This document shows, in pieces, positions 1-9,583 of a DNA stretch of 64,000 bases. Location of the stretch: assembly GCA_963575745.1 (NCBI GenBank), contig CAUYUJ010018640.1, positions 1 to 64,000 on the forward strand, read 5' to 3'. The position numbers were made by a program, and so were the translations under genes. The first letter of the stretch is position 1; every line of letters begins with the position of its first letter. The DNA comes from Prorocentrum cordatum. Lineage: Eukaryota; Sar; Dinophyceae; Prorocentrales; Prorocentraceae. Under the pieces are notes generated by a model. The model did not search any database. It saw only the letters and a list, made by a program, of their open reading frames with translations, and had not been told where the DNA came from.

Positions 1-519
1 CCCCGCGCGTTCCCCACCTACGGAGCTTCCACGATTCACATGAACCGACTGCGCAAGCTCCATCGGCAACTCTGCGAGCTCCGTTTCATCGGACAGCACC
101 ACCATCTTGATTGCCGTGCTATTCCCCCGTACCTCGCGCAGCGCATCGACTGCACGTGGGCCGCGGCCCGCCTCTTATGCCACAAGCTGCGCCCCACGGT
201 TCTCCTGGAAATCCCCGAGGCCTGGGCCCCAGACGAGCCAGTGCCGCACGGGGAGCACCTTGACGTTTTGATCCAACATCTCGACTTAGAGCTGGCGAGA
301 CGCGCGAACCGTGCCAAGGCGGAACGCATCAGGATATGGGCCGAGGGCGTCCGTGAGCCAAGCGGGCGAAAGGCGGCCATATACGCACGAGCTGCTGATA
401 GCTCGCCCACGGCGTATATCCGCACGCCTACCACTCCTGACGATACGCAACTCCACTGCGACACCAACGCCTTCAAACCTGACGAAGCTTGCACGGACGA
501 CAGCGACGCTGACACCGAA

Positions 520-540
520 GCTGGCGGCTTCAGCCCCGGC
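520..540 (+). other. Bulged-C hairpin H1 (copy A)
   Basis: GCTGG / CCGGC outer stem (one G.U), bulged C at 525, inner stem GGC/GCC, loop TTCA. Encodes GGFSP in the pol linker. Confidence 0.7.
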
Positions 541-2770
541 GACGGTAGTTCGCCCGACACGGACAGCGACGAAGACACACCCGTGAACCACCACCTGCGC
601 AAGTCCCCGACATCCTCCCTGCCAACGCCATTGTTGCCAACATCAAGGACATGCTGAAGCTCATGGTCGACACCTGGGAGCCCATCTTGGGCAGGTTCCG
701 CGCACGTGCGGGACATGATGCCGAAGCCATGCCGACGTGGGCCGACTTCTACGACGAGTACCGACAGGAGCTGCCTACGCCATCACCAGCTACCCCTTTC
801 CACCTCACCGACGACCAACTCATCCACTTCATTCGCACCCGTTCACCGCGCCGCGCGGGGGGACTGGACGGCTGGACTACTAAGGAGGCAAAGGAGCTAC
901 CCGACGACATCCTTCGCCTCTTCGCCAGCGTCCTACGAGCTATGCAACGCACTGGCACCATCCCAGAACCCCTCCTCCACGTGCCAAACCCGTGCCTCCG
1001 AAAAGGCCGAGGCGAACTCCCAACGGACCAACGACTTCTCTCGGTGCTTTCCGTTTGGATGTACGCGTGGGAAGCACCAGCTTACCGCAGCCTCACGGAA
1101 TGGCGGAAAGGATGGACCCACGCCACGAGTTTTGTCGCTGTCCCCAAAGCTACCATTGGGGACGTCAGCACTTCTCTCGCCCTTCGCATCGAACACGCCA
1201 GAGCCCTTCTCCTTCCCTTGGCTGGAGCTGCCCTGGACCGTCAGAAGTGTTTCGACTATCTTATCACGGACATATGCCTTAACCTCGCGCTTCACGCGGG
1301 GTGTCCCCAAGACATCGTTACTGTCCGCAGAAACTTCTACAGGCGCCACAAACGTTACATCCGCATGAACGGTGCGTACTCTAAGGAACTGGCCAGGACA
1401 AACGGTCACCTCCAGAGAAGCTCTTGGTCCCTGGACGACATTAAGCTGCTCATGTGCGTCTGGACCAAGAGACAGCATCGTTACGTGCCGCGGTCACTCA
1501 GCATTACTTTTGTTGACGACAGCAACTCCACTACCCACACCGCGCCCGAGTTGCAGAAATCTCTTGATGAAACCGCCAAGTTTGATCGATTTTCTGGTCA
1601 ACGGATTCATCCTGGAAAAGTGGCGGGGTGGGCGCTTACTGACGAGCTTCACACCGCCGTTACCCAGCTCACCTTGGCGGAACGGCCCTTACGCGTGGTC
1701 GACTCCTTCAAGCTCGTCGGAAGTTACATCAACGCCGAGGCGGCGCCGGCTCCAGCCGCGCTCAACCTCACGGCCACCGCTGACGCCCGTGTTCGCAGGG
1801 CGACTAGTCGCCTGCCGCGTATTGGCAAGCTCCCATCTCCGATGCGTATTAAGGCGCGGCACGCCCGCTCCCTTGCTGCCAGCGTCTGTACCACGGGCCC
1901 TGACATCCAAGCCCCATCAGGCCCCGTCAAAACTGCCTACAACCATGCCCTTAAGGCGGCTATCCGCCCCAAGGGAAACAGGTGGGTCGAGTTTTGGACT
2001 CTCCTGGCCGTGTGCGTCCCAGGGCACGCCCTGGAGATTGACGCCATTATGCAGCGTGAAGTCTTCCTGTGCCTGCGGCGACAGGTCAACCGCGACGCCA
2101 CTCTTTGCGGCCTCGTCAGGGATCTCCAACACCAGGTCCAGACCCTTTTTGGCGGAGGACCTGTTGGACGACTTGTTCAGACGCTTCAGCAGCTCCGTTG
2201 GACTTGGCCCACATTTGGCACCATGTACGACGACTGGGGCTGTCAGATCAGTTGGCTGAACCTTCCCCAAAACGCCTTCCTTCACATGCTGCGCACCTCG
2301 CAACGCAGAGCCTTTCTCAGAAAAATCAAGCCACGGCGTCATGACCTTGGTCACCTTGCTTCGGTCAGACAGGGCCTCGACCTTTTCGCCAGCACGTGGC
2401 TCGCCCGCACCAAAGGAGCTGCCAAATGCAACGCATGGCAGCTGGCGATCCTCTTAAACTACCTGTCGGGCGGGGACCACACCCAACAGCGACGTTCTCG
2501 ATCAAATACGTCCGCTGATCCCAGCCCTATTTGCCGTTACTGTGATGAGGAAGAGGAAACTCAGGAGCACACTGTGCTTGACTGCAAGTGCTGGGCCCGT
2601 GAAAGAGTCCCTCTCACCACCCTCATCAGTGACGAGCAGTGGGCCCGTCTTCCTCCGCACACAAGACATTGCGGGCTCTTCGATGAGGACCCAGCCCTCC
2701 TCGATCTGCAAGCCGACCTCGCGAGGGACCCGCGACCTCAACCCATACCGCGGCCCCCGCCTGAGGGAGA

Positions 2771-2791
2771 TCCTGCGGCTTCAGCCCAGGA
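2771..2791 (+). other. Bulged-C hairpin H2 (copy A)
   Basis: TCCTG / CAGGA outer stem, bulged C at 2776, GGC/GCC, loop TTCA. Lies between the CCHC finger and RNase H, in a different reading frame from H1. Confidence 0.7.
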
Positions 2792-2830
2792 CTCCTACAC
2801 CACTTACCTCGACCACGACACTGGTTGGAC

Positions 2831-4594
2831 ATGGTCTACGCTGCCACGGACGGTGCATGCACCAACCAAGCCATCCCTTTGCTTGCAAGAGCGGGCTACG
2901 GCGTCTACTACGGCATCGACCACCGCATGAACTACAGTGCGCGCGTTCACGGCATCACGCAGAACGCACAGCGTGCGGAGACCCTCGCCATTGTCCACCT
3001 CACGGCATGTGCTGAACGGCCCGTACACGTCTTCGTGGACAACCAGGCGGTGGTCGACGGCTTCCAAAGGATCATCGACGGACACTCACCTCCGCAGGGC
3101 ACGCACGTGAAGTTCTGGGAAAAGGTCCACCGATGTGTCATGGCCAAGCCAAACATGTTCCGCGTAGAGAAAGTCGCTAGCCACCAGGGCGACACGGGCA
3201 TCGACCTCGGGCTCATCGGGCCCATCGCGGAGGAGTTCAATCGCCAGGCTGACGCCCTCGCCACAGCGGCGGCACGTACTCATAACCTTCCAGACGACAT
3301 CGTTGAAGCTGCCAAAGCACGACACCGCCAAGCGACCGTGCTCCATGGAGTCGCCGTTGCCATCTACGAGCGGAGACATCGTACTCTTCCTCTCCCACAC
3401 CGCAGGGCTGGGTTCACTGCTGCAGTACTAAACAAAATGGAACCAAATCCCCTGCTGTCTGACCAGGCTCCACCCGTGGCTGGACCAGACATCCCACAAA
3501 ACCCCGACGAGCTCTGGGCCGAGGCCCAACGGGGGTTATTCGACGAACAGGAGGACGTCCCGTTCGGCTTTGGTGGAGGTTTGGACTTCCTGGGCGACGA
3601 GTCAGCCAGCGCCAACCCTGCCCCGGCGGGCACCCGCACGGCGCCCCCGACTCCGCCATTGAGTGCGTCAGCCCACCCACATGACAACGCCGTTCCTTTT
3701 CAAGACGCTGATGAGCAGGACGATGACCTTTTCAGCCTCGTTGGGGGATCGGACGCTTTGGACGACGGACCAGCCAACGAAAACCCCGCCCCGTCGGGAA
3801 ACCTCGCAAACCCTACTGCGACGCCGTCCCCAAGAGCGTTAACGCCCACATGCGATGATATCGGTCACCGCCAGGACGCCGACCACGACCCGAGTGCCCC
3901 CCGAGGATTTGGTGGCATTGAGGACGCACCGCCGACACCACACGCTGCCGACCATGCCGCCCCACCGAGTCACCAACCCTCTACGCGACCGACCTCAGCG
4001 GCCTTTCACGGCATCACGACTGGTCCCACCGCGCATACCACTCCGCCTCCCCATCGTCAGCGACCCGCGGGGGCGGCTTCAGCCCCCCCGCAGGGTACTA
4101 AACCAGACAGGCCCTCGTGCCCCCCCCACGCTTCCTCCGTTGCTGAGCGAGAGGAAGCGGCTCCCCTGACCTCTCGGGGCGCGGCCCTAGCGGCTCCAGC
4201 CCTGGGGTCGCGCCGGCCCCTCCAGTCACCTTTTAAGGGTGACGGACGTCAGCGTTCAGGGTCCCGCACGCCGCTAGCCCACCTGGACAGGCGTACCGAG
4301 GACCTCGCCTCTGCCTCGAGATCCTCGGCGGATGTCACTGAGCAGCCACCTCTCACCGACCGTGAAACCGAGCTGTCACAGGCTATGGCTGCCCTTCAGC
4401 AGAGGTGCTTAGCTCTCGCCGCGGACCTCGCTGCTGCCCAAGCTCGTCAAGGTCCTCTACTCCAGCGCCTCCACAGCGCTGGGCGAGCCTTCGCCGAGCT
4501 GCTCACGGCCTCGCCCGATGGTGTCGTGCCGTCACTCAACATCCAAGCTATGTTGTCATCGTTCCGCGGCGCTCCACCTGGTGCCCCGCGCTGA
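2831..4594 (+). CDS. LINE RNase H domain and acidic/Pro-rich C-terminus, copy A
   Basis: RNase H cleaves the RNA strand of the RNA/DNA hybrid formed during reverse transcription. The four-residue acidic site is visible in order: D in AATDGACTN, E in RAETLAIV, D in VFVDNQAVV, and D in FNRQADALA, with the conserved H region (VASHQG) before the last. After about residue 165 comes roughly 400 residues rich in Pro, Ala, Asp and Thr, ending in a heptad-like segment (about 4357-4500) that could be a coiled coil. The ATG at 2831 is only the first in this frame; the real N-terminus is in the RT frame upstream, separated by a one-base deletion. The protein stops at TGA 4592-4594. Confidence 0.8.
   Translation: MVYAATDGACTNQAIPLLARAGYGVYYGIDHRMNYSARVHGITQNAQRAETLAIVHLTACAERPVHVFVDNQAVVDGFQRIIDGHSPPQGTHVKFWEKVHRCVMAKPNMFRVEKVASHQGDTGIDLGLIGPIAEEFNRQADALATAAARTHNLPDDIVEAAKARHRQATVLHGVAVAIYERRHRTLPLPHRRAGFTAAVLNKMEPNPLLSDQAPPVAGPDIPQNPDELWAEAQRGLFDEQEDVPFGFGGGLDFLGDESASANPAPAGTRTAPPTPPLSASAHPHDNAVPFQDADEQDDDLFSLVGGSDALDDGPANENPAPSGNLANPTATPSPRALTPTCDDIGHRQDADHDPSAPRGFGGIEDAPPTPHAADHAAPPSHQPSTRPTSAAFHGITTGPTAHTTPPPHRQRPAGAASAPPQGTKPDRPSCPPHASSVAEREEAAPLTSRGAALAAPALGSRRPLQSPFKGDGRQRSGSRTPLAHLDRRTEDLASASRSSADVTEQPPLTDRETELSQAMAALQQRCLALAADLAAAQARQGPLLQRLHSAGRAFAELLTASPDGVVPSLNIQAMLSSFRGAPPGAPR
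4067..4091 (+). other. Bulged-C hairpin H3 (copy A)
   Basis: GCGGGGG / CCCCCGC outer stem (7 pairs; CCC/GGG extends it past one unpaired A), bulged C at 4074, GGC/GCC, loop TTCA. Confidence 0.75.
4181..4211 (+). other. Bulged-C hairpin H4 (copy A)
   Basis: GCGGCCCTAG / CTGGGGTCGC outer stem (10 pairs with two G.U), bulged C at 4191, GGC/GCC, loop TCCA. Confidence 0.75.
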
Positions 4595-4961
4595 TCCTCT
4601 CCTTTCTCCCTGCCCGTGTGTACGTGTGGCTCCACGTCCACGGTGTCAGGGCGTGGGGGCGGGGGGTGCCCCGTCACTGCGCGCCGCTTAGCGGCCAAGC
4701 GCCCAACTGGCGGTCCGCCAAGCCGCCTTGCCACGTGCCAGCACGTCGCCTTTCTTGTTGGGGCCTTTTACCTCACGCGGTCTGTCAGGTGAGATCTTCA
4801 TCGTCTGTCCGCTGTCTGTAGCGTCAGTCGCACTGCGCCGGGGGAGGGGGTTTTGTAGCCCGCCCTCGCATCTTAAGGCTGCACCGCCGCAAATAGTGCT
4901 TGCGAGTTGTCGCACCGCAGTGCGCCTCGCGGACGGACCCTGGTCCGCCTACTTGTCCGAT
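4595..4961 (+). other. LINE 3' untranslated region, copy A
   Basis: Nearly identical to 20793-21160. It contains successive short stem-loops: CCGC-TTA-GCGG at 4684-4694, TGGCG-GTC-CGCCA at 4708-4720, and GCGGAC pairing with GTCCGC just before the CT tract. LINE reverse transcriptases commonly recognise 3' UTR structure to prime on their own RNA; that role here is an inference. Confidence 0.65.
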
Positions 4962-5003
4962 CTCTCTCTCTCTCTCTCTCTCTCCCTCCCTCTCTCCCTC
5001 TCT

Positions 5004-5093
<90 letters not shown>

Positions 5094-5118
5094 TTCTTTC
5101 TCTATGTTTGTTTCTTTT

Positions 5119-5155
<37 letters not shown>

Positions 5156-5160
5156 CTCTA
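4962..5160 (+). repeat. (CT)n microsatellite at the LINE-LINE junction
   Basis: Almost pure CT dinucleotides with a short T-rich interruption near 5092-5126. It sits between the 3' end of copy A and the 5' end of copy B. A CT tract also ends copy B (21161-21251). It may be the element's tail, its preferred insertion target, or both. Confidence 0.9.
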
Positions 5161-5315
5161 GTCTCGGCTCGAGAGTGCCCTGCACTCATAGCGTAGCCGC
5201 GACGCGAAGCGCCCCGCCTGGAGTCCCGACTTCAGGCCTCGCGAGACCGGAACCGCGCCAGCAGCGCGGCACTGATTTGCGTCACCTCCTCCCTCCCACC
5301 AGAGCGCCCGCCGCA
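5161..5315 (+). other. LINE 5' leader
   Basis: Non-coding stretch between the CT tract and the first good ATG at 5316. I see no promoter motif. LINE promoters are usually internal and downstream of the start site, so this leader plus early ORF1 would be the place to look. Confidence 0.45.
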
Positions 5316-6832
5316 ATGGCCCCCGCCAAGCCGGAGCGCCGTCGCTCTTCCAAGCAGCCGCCGAGCTCACGTCCTGCAGCTGAAGGATCCCTCCTCCAAC
5401 GCAAACAGGACTGCATTGCAGCCTTCACGCAAGCGGGGTCTGACCGCCCCACAGCCGCATACAACGGGCTCGCCGAGCTGAACGCGGACGAGCTGCAGGC
5501 CACGTACGACATGCACAAGACCAACACCAAGAAGCTCGGCAGTGCCTTGATTCGCATGTGTGCCGCCAACCAGATCAGCTACACGCTGGATCACCACCAG
5601 CGCAGCAAGCCTAGCGCAATGGTGGTGACACATCCTATCCACCAGCTGCGTCCGCACGTCTTCAGGCTGCGGACGCCAAATTTATTGCCTTGGACCCGGC
5701 CTTCTGGAAGGTCCCAGTCCTGGCCGAACCCACATCACTCGACGACGGCAAGACGTACACGCCCAGCATCAGCCTCCACGACTACGAGAGTGGCGAGCGG
5801 CTGCTGCAGCACCATCTCGAGCAGGGTAAGCGTACCACGGGCCAGCTCGCGATCGCTGTCATGGGCCCAAAAAACGACAACTACGTCGGCACCGAGCTCG
5901 CCGTTCCCGTGCTCAAGCGCCACCCCAAGGCGCCCAATGTGGTTCACACGCACGTCCCCGTGACCGTGTACCAGCTGGGCACCAAGGAAGTCGCCTGCAC
6001 GGAAAAAGTAGCCGTCGCCACCATAGATCCTGCCGACCACGTATGCTGGATTAGGGTGACCATACATGAAACCGAAGCCATCGCCGCAGTCCCCTCCATG
6101 CATCAGGCCTTCGAGGATCAGTTTTCGGGAGGCGCCCCTGTGAACGGTGGTCCACGCGCCAAGGGTCCTTTCCGAGGGGATTCCGCTCCACAGGACAAGG
6201 CGCGCCAAAACCAAAAGCACAGGGAGTCTAAGAAAGACGCTCGCCGCCAGGAGCTCGACAGTCAGCTGCAGGACACCTTCAAGGCCCTTTTCCACGGCAA
6301 CTTTAAAGCCGTCACTATCCTCGAACCCTGCAAAAGACTAGGCAGGTACGGATCTGGTGTCGGAAAAAGGTCCCTGGCTGCCACTTTCGGCGTCAGTCTT
6401 CAAGCAGTTGACAAGGTCTTGGCGGGTTCGGGGCAACTCGGCGACACCTACGACCTCAGCAACGTAGGTGCGGACGAGCCCACGGCAGACAAGTACCAGA
6501 CCGTGTGGTTCCCCGAGGACCAGCCCATCACGATGGCAGAGGCGTTCCAGAAGTCGGTGGACATCAAAGCCCTAGGAGTCGTCAGGCACGGCAAGTCAGG
6601 CTTATTGGGGATCCGTGTTGCACGTGGGTCAGACGCCGCCAAGGCCGCTGCCGTCAGCATCCGTGGCTGCGAAGCCACTCTCGCCAAGACGCGATACCGC
6701 ATCACGGGCATTGCGGCACGCCATGCCACGCTGACTCAGCTTGCCAAGACTCTCACGGGCCCGTCCGTCAAATGGGACTGTGAGGTCTACACACCGCCTG
6801 GGACCCAGCCACTTCGGCGCAGTTTGCCTTAG
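5316..6832 (+). pseudogene. LINE ORF1-like protein (frameshifted)
   Basis: Starts at ATG 5316 (context GCAATGG) with a basic, Ser/Pro-rich N-terminus (MAPAKPERRRSSKQPP). The reading frame must change near 5615-5640 to continue into the long frame ending at TAG 6830-6832; the two halves join plausibly, so I read this as one protein of about 500 residues broken by one indel. The C-terminal third (about 6470-6800) has alternating hydrophobic strands and a helix that could be an RRM-like or similar nucleic-acid-binding fold, as in many LINE ORF1 proteins. No diagnostic motif confirms this. Inferred role: binding the element RNA. Confidence 0.55.
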
Positions 6833-7067
6833 TGCGCGCTCATCGTCCCCCACCCACATATACGGTACAGGTCGCAGGGTGCCCCATCCCGTGGAGCATC
6901 ACCGAGGCCCCGTAGGCTGAGGTCGTGCCGAAGAGGGACAACGTTACCATTGTCACCCCTACCACTATCACAGAGCCTGTGACGCCGCCCGCCCGTGGTG
7001 GCGGCTTCAGCCCCGCCACGGGCACACTCCTAACCAAAGCGGCCAGAGCCCCTACCTCCACGACCTC
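6833..7067 (+). other. Inter-ORF spacer with the strongest bulged-C hairpin
   Basis: 235 bases between two ORFs. The main content is the hairpin at 6991-7023 (11 pairs plus inner stem), listed separately. The rest is Pro-codon-like GC-rich sequence with no ORF I can support. Confidence 0.5.
6991..7023 (+). other. Bulged-C hairpin H5
   Basis: GCCCGTGGTGG / CCGCCACGGGC outer stem (11 pairs, one G.U), bulged C at 7002, GGC/GCC, loop TTCA. The only one lying outside a supported ORF. Confidence 0.8.
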
Positions 7068-7880
7068 ATGACTGCCACGCCCAAAGGCAAGGGCGTCGCA
7101 CCGCTCCCGATCCCCAAGGAAGAGCCTTTAGCCAAGCGCCACCGATCCTCCAGCGGGAAACGCGACGCCACGCCGCACGCAAGATCACACGGCGCTCCAG
7201 GCCGCAGCTCCTCTGCACCCCCGCACGGCACGGATGGAGCTGCCGAGCTGACGGCCGTCCAAGGACCAGGTGGGGACGGGCATGACCCGCAACCTGGCAC
7301 GGGGGCGGCCGAAGGTGGGGGCCACACGGAAGGGCACGCTGACGCAGCCGCCGAGGCACCAGGCGACGTCGAGATCCTCTCATCAGAGGATGAATTCAGC
7401 GTGGCATCGCGCGAACCGAACACCCTCGGCGAACGCTTCGCTACGGCCCCTAAACTGTCAGATGCCGCTACGACCCGCATCCAACACATGGAACAACAGC
7501 ACGAGCTGCTTGCCAACACGGTGGACAACATGCAGGTCCAGCTTGCGGGCGTCCTCTCATCCCAGGCCACACTCACGGAGCACGTTGCAGGCTTGGAACG
7601 AGGGCTTGCCACCGTCGTCACGCAGCAACAGACGGCAACTACCGAAGCTGCTGCACTGCGCGGCGACATCCAGGCCCTCCTCGGGCACCTCACGGGGGGT
7701 ACCAACCACCTGCCCCAGGTGGCCACCCTCGATACCAAAAAGGAGGAGGCTGCACCAGTTGCCGAGTCCGTGGCTGTCTGCGGGTGGATCGACCAGCCAG
7801 GCCAGGTCACCCCAGGGACGGGGCCCCCAGGGGCTGACAAAGGCAAAGACAAAGGGCGGGCCACACAGGAACCCTATTGA
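7068..7880 (+). CDS. Coiled-coil protein of the LINE 5' half
   Basis: 270 residues from ATG 7068 to TGA 7878-7880. Residues about 1-105 are charged and low complexity (Lys/Arg, Gly/His/Ala), followed by an acidic EILSSEDEF patch. Residues about 140-225 form a long heptad-like helix rich in Gln, Leu and Ala (TRIQHMEQQHELLANTVDNM and on), which should be a coiled coil. The C-terminus is charged (GKDKGRATQEPY). A coiled-coil ORF1 protein that oligomerises on RNA is typical of LINEs; this is either that protein or a separate structural one. The frame stays open after the stop to the next ORF, so 7068-9581 may once have been a single ORF. Confidence 0.6.
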   Translation: MTATPKGKGVAPLPIPKEEPLAKRHRSSSGKRDATPHARSHGAPGRSSSAPPHGTDGAAELTAVQGPGGDGHDPQPGTGAAEGGGHTEGHADAAAEAPGDVEILSSEDEFSVASREPNTLGERFATAPKLSDAATTRIQHMEQQHELLANTVDNMQVQLAGVLSSQATLTEHVAGLERGLATVVTQQQTATTEAAALRGDIQALLGHLTGGTNHLPQVATLDTKKEEAAPVAESVAVCGWIDQPGQVTPGTGPPGADKGKDKGRATQEPY

Positions 7881-8051
7881 AGGTGCCTCAGAGGGCCCGC
7901 CTCAGCCCTCCGAGGAAGCGCCTTCAGAGGCATCCCTTCTCACTTCTCGTCGTACCTCCTCCTTGCAATATCATGTCATTTTTGGCAGCAGCACGAGCAA
8001 GCTACCTGGTGTAGGGACACCTGTCATCTTGCTGTGGGTGTGTTTGTTGCA

Positions 8052-9581
8052 ATGTACATGAGCATGCAGGGGTACCTAAAGATGCGTGCTGACATGCAGC
8101 CTTTGGCTCATCGCTCGCGCCGCCTGCCAGGCCTCGCCATCATGTGGCGCTTTGCTTTCAGCCTGGCCCTCCCCTCGCTCGCTGGAGCACACCCGTCTTC
8201 AGGCGGTGCGCCCCAGCATGGATGTGGGTTTCTTCTGCAGCACGTCGAACGTGCGCCCCTTTTCTACCTCTACGATGACAGCATCTACAAGTACGATCAC
8301 TGCACCATCTTGGACCCGATCGTCAACGGCACCGCTGCCGCGAGTCCGTGCAGTATTGGCCAGGCACACAGTGGCGGCTTCAGCCCCGCTGCTGTGCACC
8401 GCTATTGCCCTACGGGTCCCACCACTCCCATGCGAGATAGGGGCGAACCCGAGGAAGACCCTGCTTTCTGGCACCTGATGATGATCCGCGCCCGGCTCAT
8501 ACCATGTGCTGCGGCGTGGGCACCAGGTGAGGATAACCAGGACATGTTCTGGGCATGGCTCGAGGACTGCGTCCCGTACATCCTGGCGACGCTCCATCTG
8601 CCACAGTACGATCACCTCTTCCTTGAGGCGTCCGAGGACACCACCGACGCCCTGCGTCATCGCACCGCGGACGACATGTGCGAGGACATCTGGCACAGAG
8701 CGGGCCCCGACAGGCAGCGCATCAACCGCAACCTCACTCGGATCCAGAGCAGCCGCGAGTACGCCACCCGCTATTTCGGCCTCCTTCTGGAGTACCAGGG
8801 CGCTCGTGCCACGCGCGTTGGCCCTGAGGCTTTCATGGCACCTTTGCCGCCATACCTCTCACGGGCCCATGCTCTGCTGCCAAGAGGTCTCCCTCCACCC
8901 GACCATGACGCCAAGGCGTACCTCGCTGATGTTATCCTGCACCAACCGCCAGACATGCTGCCGCTCGTCGAGGCGGAGCTCGCTGCGGCGCCGACGGACG
9001 GCACCGATCAGGCCGCAGAATATCCCGTATCATGGCTGCTCCAGCACATCGCGGCCAGCGATATCGGCAATACATCCATGGACTCGTTCCACGCGTCGGA
9101 GGATAGCCAGGACGACATCGATATCCAGGATCGAGACGGCACGATACCATCAGGCGACTCGGCCCAGCGTGACCGCGACAGTGAGCCTTACTTTGGGCTC
9201 GCCCCATGGCAAAGCAGTGCGCCCCACACTTCAGATCAGGCCGACCCTTCTGCGCGGCTCAACGACGCTGAAGGCGTCACTGCCGCTGATGTGACTAGCC
9301 ATTCCACTGCTTCGCCAGTGCATGCCAGTCCGTGCAGTGGCGGCTTCAGCCCCGCTGCACCACTGGCTAGACCTGGACATCCCCAGACCGCAGGAGGCGA
9401 CAACATGACTGACTCCAACCCCAGTGCCATCGACCACTGGCAGGCCGACATCGACAACGACCCCATCGATGATGAACACCCAGATGCCAGCGGTCCCCAC
9501 GAGCCCCAGCACAGCTCAGCGGCATCACGACATTGTGGCTGCCTCATCTGCCTCCTGGTGGCACGTACGCCATCGCGATAG
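8052..9581 (+). CDS. Unrecognised LINE-encoded protein with hydrophobic N-terminal segment
   Basis: About 509 residues from ATG 8052 to TAG 9579-9581. An N-terminal hydrophobic run (LAIMWRFAFSLALPSLAGA, about 8135-8190) resembles a signal peptide or membrane anchor. The middle (about 8460-9050) is helical and rich in Trp, His, Asp and Leu. The C-terminal third is acidic and disordered-looking. Two bulged-C hairpins lie inside (8364-8397, 9332-9360), both encoding SGGFSPAA. No family recognised. A membrane-targeted protein in a LINE would be odd, but the hydrophobic segment could simply be a buried helix. Confidence 0.5.
   Translation: MYMSMQGYLKMRADMQPLAHRSRRLPGLAIMWRFAFSLALPSLAGAHPSSGGAPQHGCGFLLQHVERAPLFYLYDDSIYKYDHCTILDPIVNGTAAASPCSIGQAHSGGFSPAAVHRYCPTGPTTPMRDRGEPEEDPAFWHLMMIRARLIPCAAAWAPGEDNQDMFWAWLEDCVPYILATLHLPQYDHLFLEASEDTTDALRHRTADDMCEDIWHRAGPDRQRINRNLTRIQSSREYATRYFGLLLEYQGARATRVGPEAFMAPLPPYLSRAHALLPRGLPPPDHDAKAYLADVILHQPPDMLPLVEAELAAAPTDGTDQAAEYPVSWLLQHIAASDIGNTSMDSFHASEDSQDDIDIQDRDGTIPSGDSAQRDRDSEPYFGLAPWQSSAPHTSDQADPSARLNDAEGVTAADVTSHSTASPVHASPCSGGFSPAAPLARPGHPQTAGGDNMTDSNPSAIDHWQADIDNDPIDDEHPDASGPHEPQHSSAASRHCGCLICLLVARTPSR
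8364..8397 (+). other. Bulged-C hairpin H6
   Basis: GCACACAGTGG pairs with CCGCTG-C-TGTGC (11 pairs, one G.U, one extra bulged C on the 3' arm), bulged C at 8375, GGC/GCC, loop TTCA. Confidence 0.75.
9332..9360 (+). other. Bulged-C hairpin H7
   Basis: GTGCAGTGG / CCGCTGCAC outer stem (9 pairs, one G.U), bulged C at 9341, GGC/GCC, loop TTCA. Confidence 0.8.
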
Positions 9582-9583
9582 CA

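Larger units (their letters stand above)
1..2836 (+). pseudogene. LINE reverse transcriptase region, copy A (frameshifted)
   Basis: Translates to the linker after the endonuclease and then a non-LTR reverse transcriptase. Visible motifs: AGGLDGWT at the start of the fingers; an LRKGRGELPTDQRLLSV stretch; motif A with D and FD (LDRQKCFDYL, about 1233-1262); a motif B-like region (about 1404-1435) in which the usual Gly reads Arg (CAG AGA AGC; copy B has GGA); motif C FVDD (about 1510-1521); then a thumb and a C-x2-C-x8-H-x4-C finger (CRYC...HTVLDC, about 2530-2590). A missing base near 576 and another near 2833, both relative to copy B, break the frame, so this copy cannot make an intact Pol. 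It is a LINE rather than an LTR pol because RNase H follows the finger and an AP-type endonuclease precedes RT in copy B. Confidence 0.85.
1..5161 (+). mobile_element. LINE-type retrotransposon, left tandem copy (3' part only)
   Basis: This is the 3' third of a non-LTR retrotransposon, cut off by the window start. Base 1 corresponds to about 16197 in the second copy, and the two run in parallel to the end of the 3' UTR with only scattered substitutions and a few one-base indels. It carries the linker after the endonuclease, the reverse transcriptase, a CCHC finger, RNase H, a proline/acid-rich tail, a 3' UTR and a (CT)n tract. The next element starts directly after the tract, so the copies are head to tail with a period of about 16.2 kb. 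Confidence 0.85.

Noticed and set aside
4962-5160. Long Ser/Leu and Arg/Glu ORFs over the CT tract
   Set aside because: Pure translation of a dinucleotide repeat.
5149-5170. Possible spliced-leader relic at the LINE 5' end (TCTCGGCTCGAG)
   Set aside because: Only the last 12 positions resemble the leader (9 of 12) and the rest is CT repeat; not above chance.
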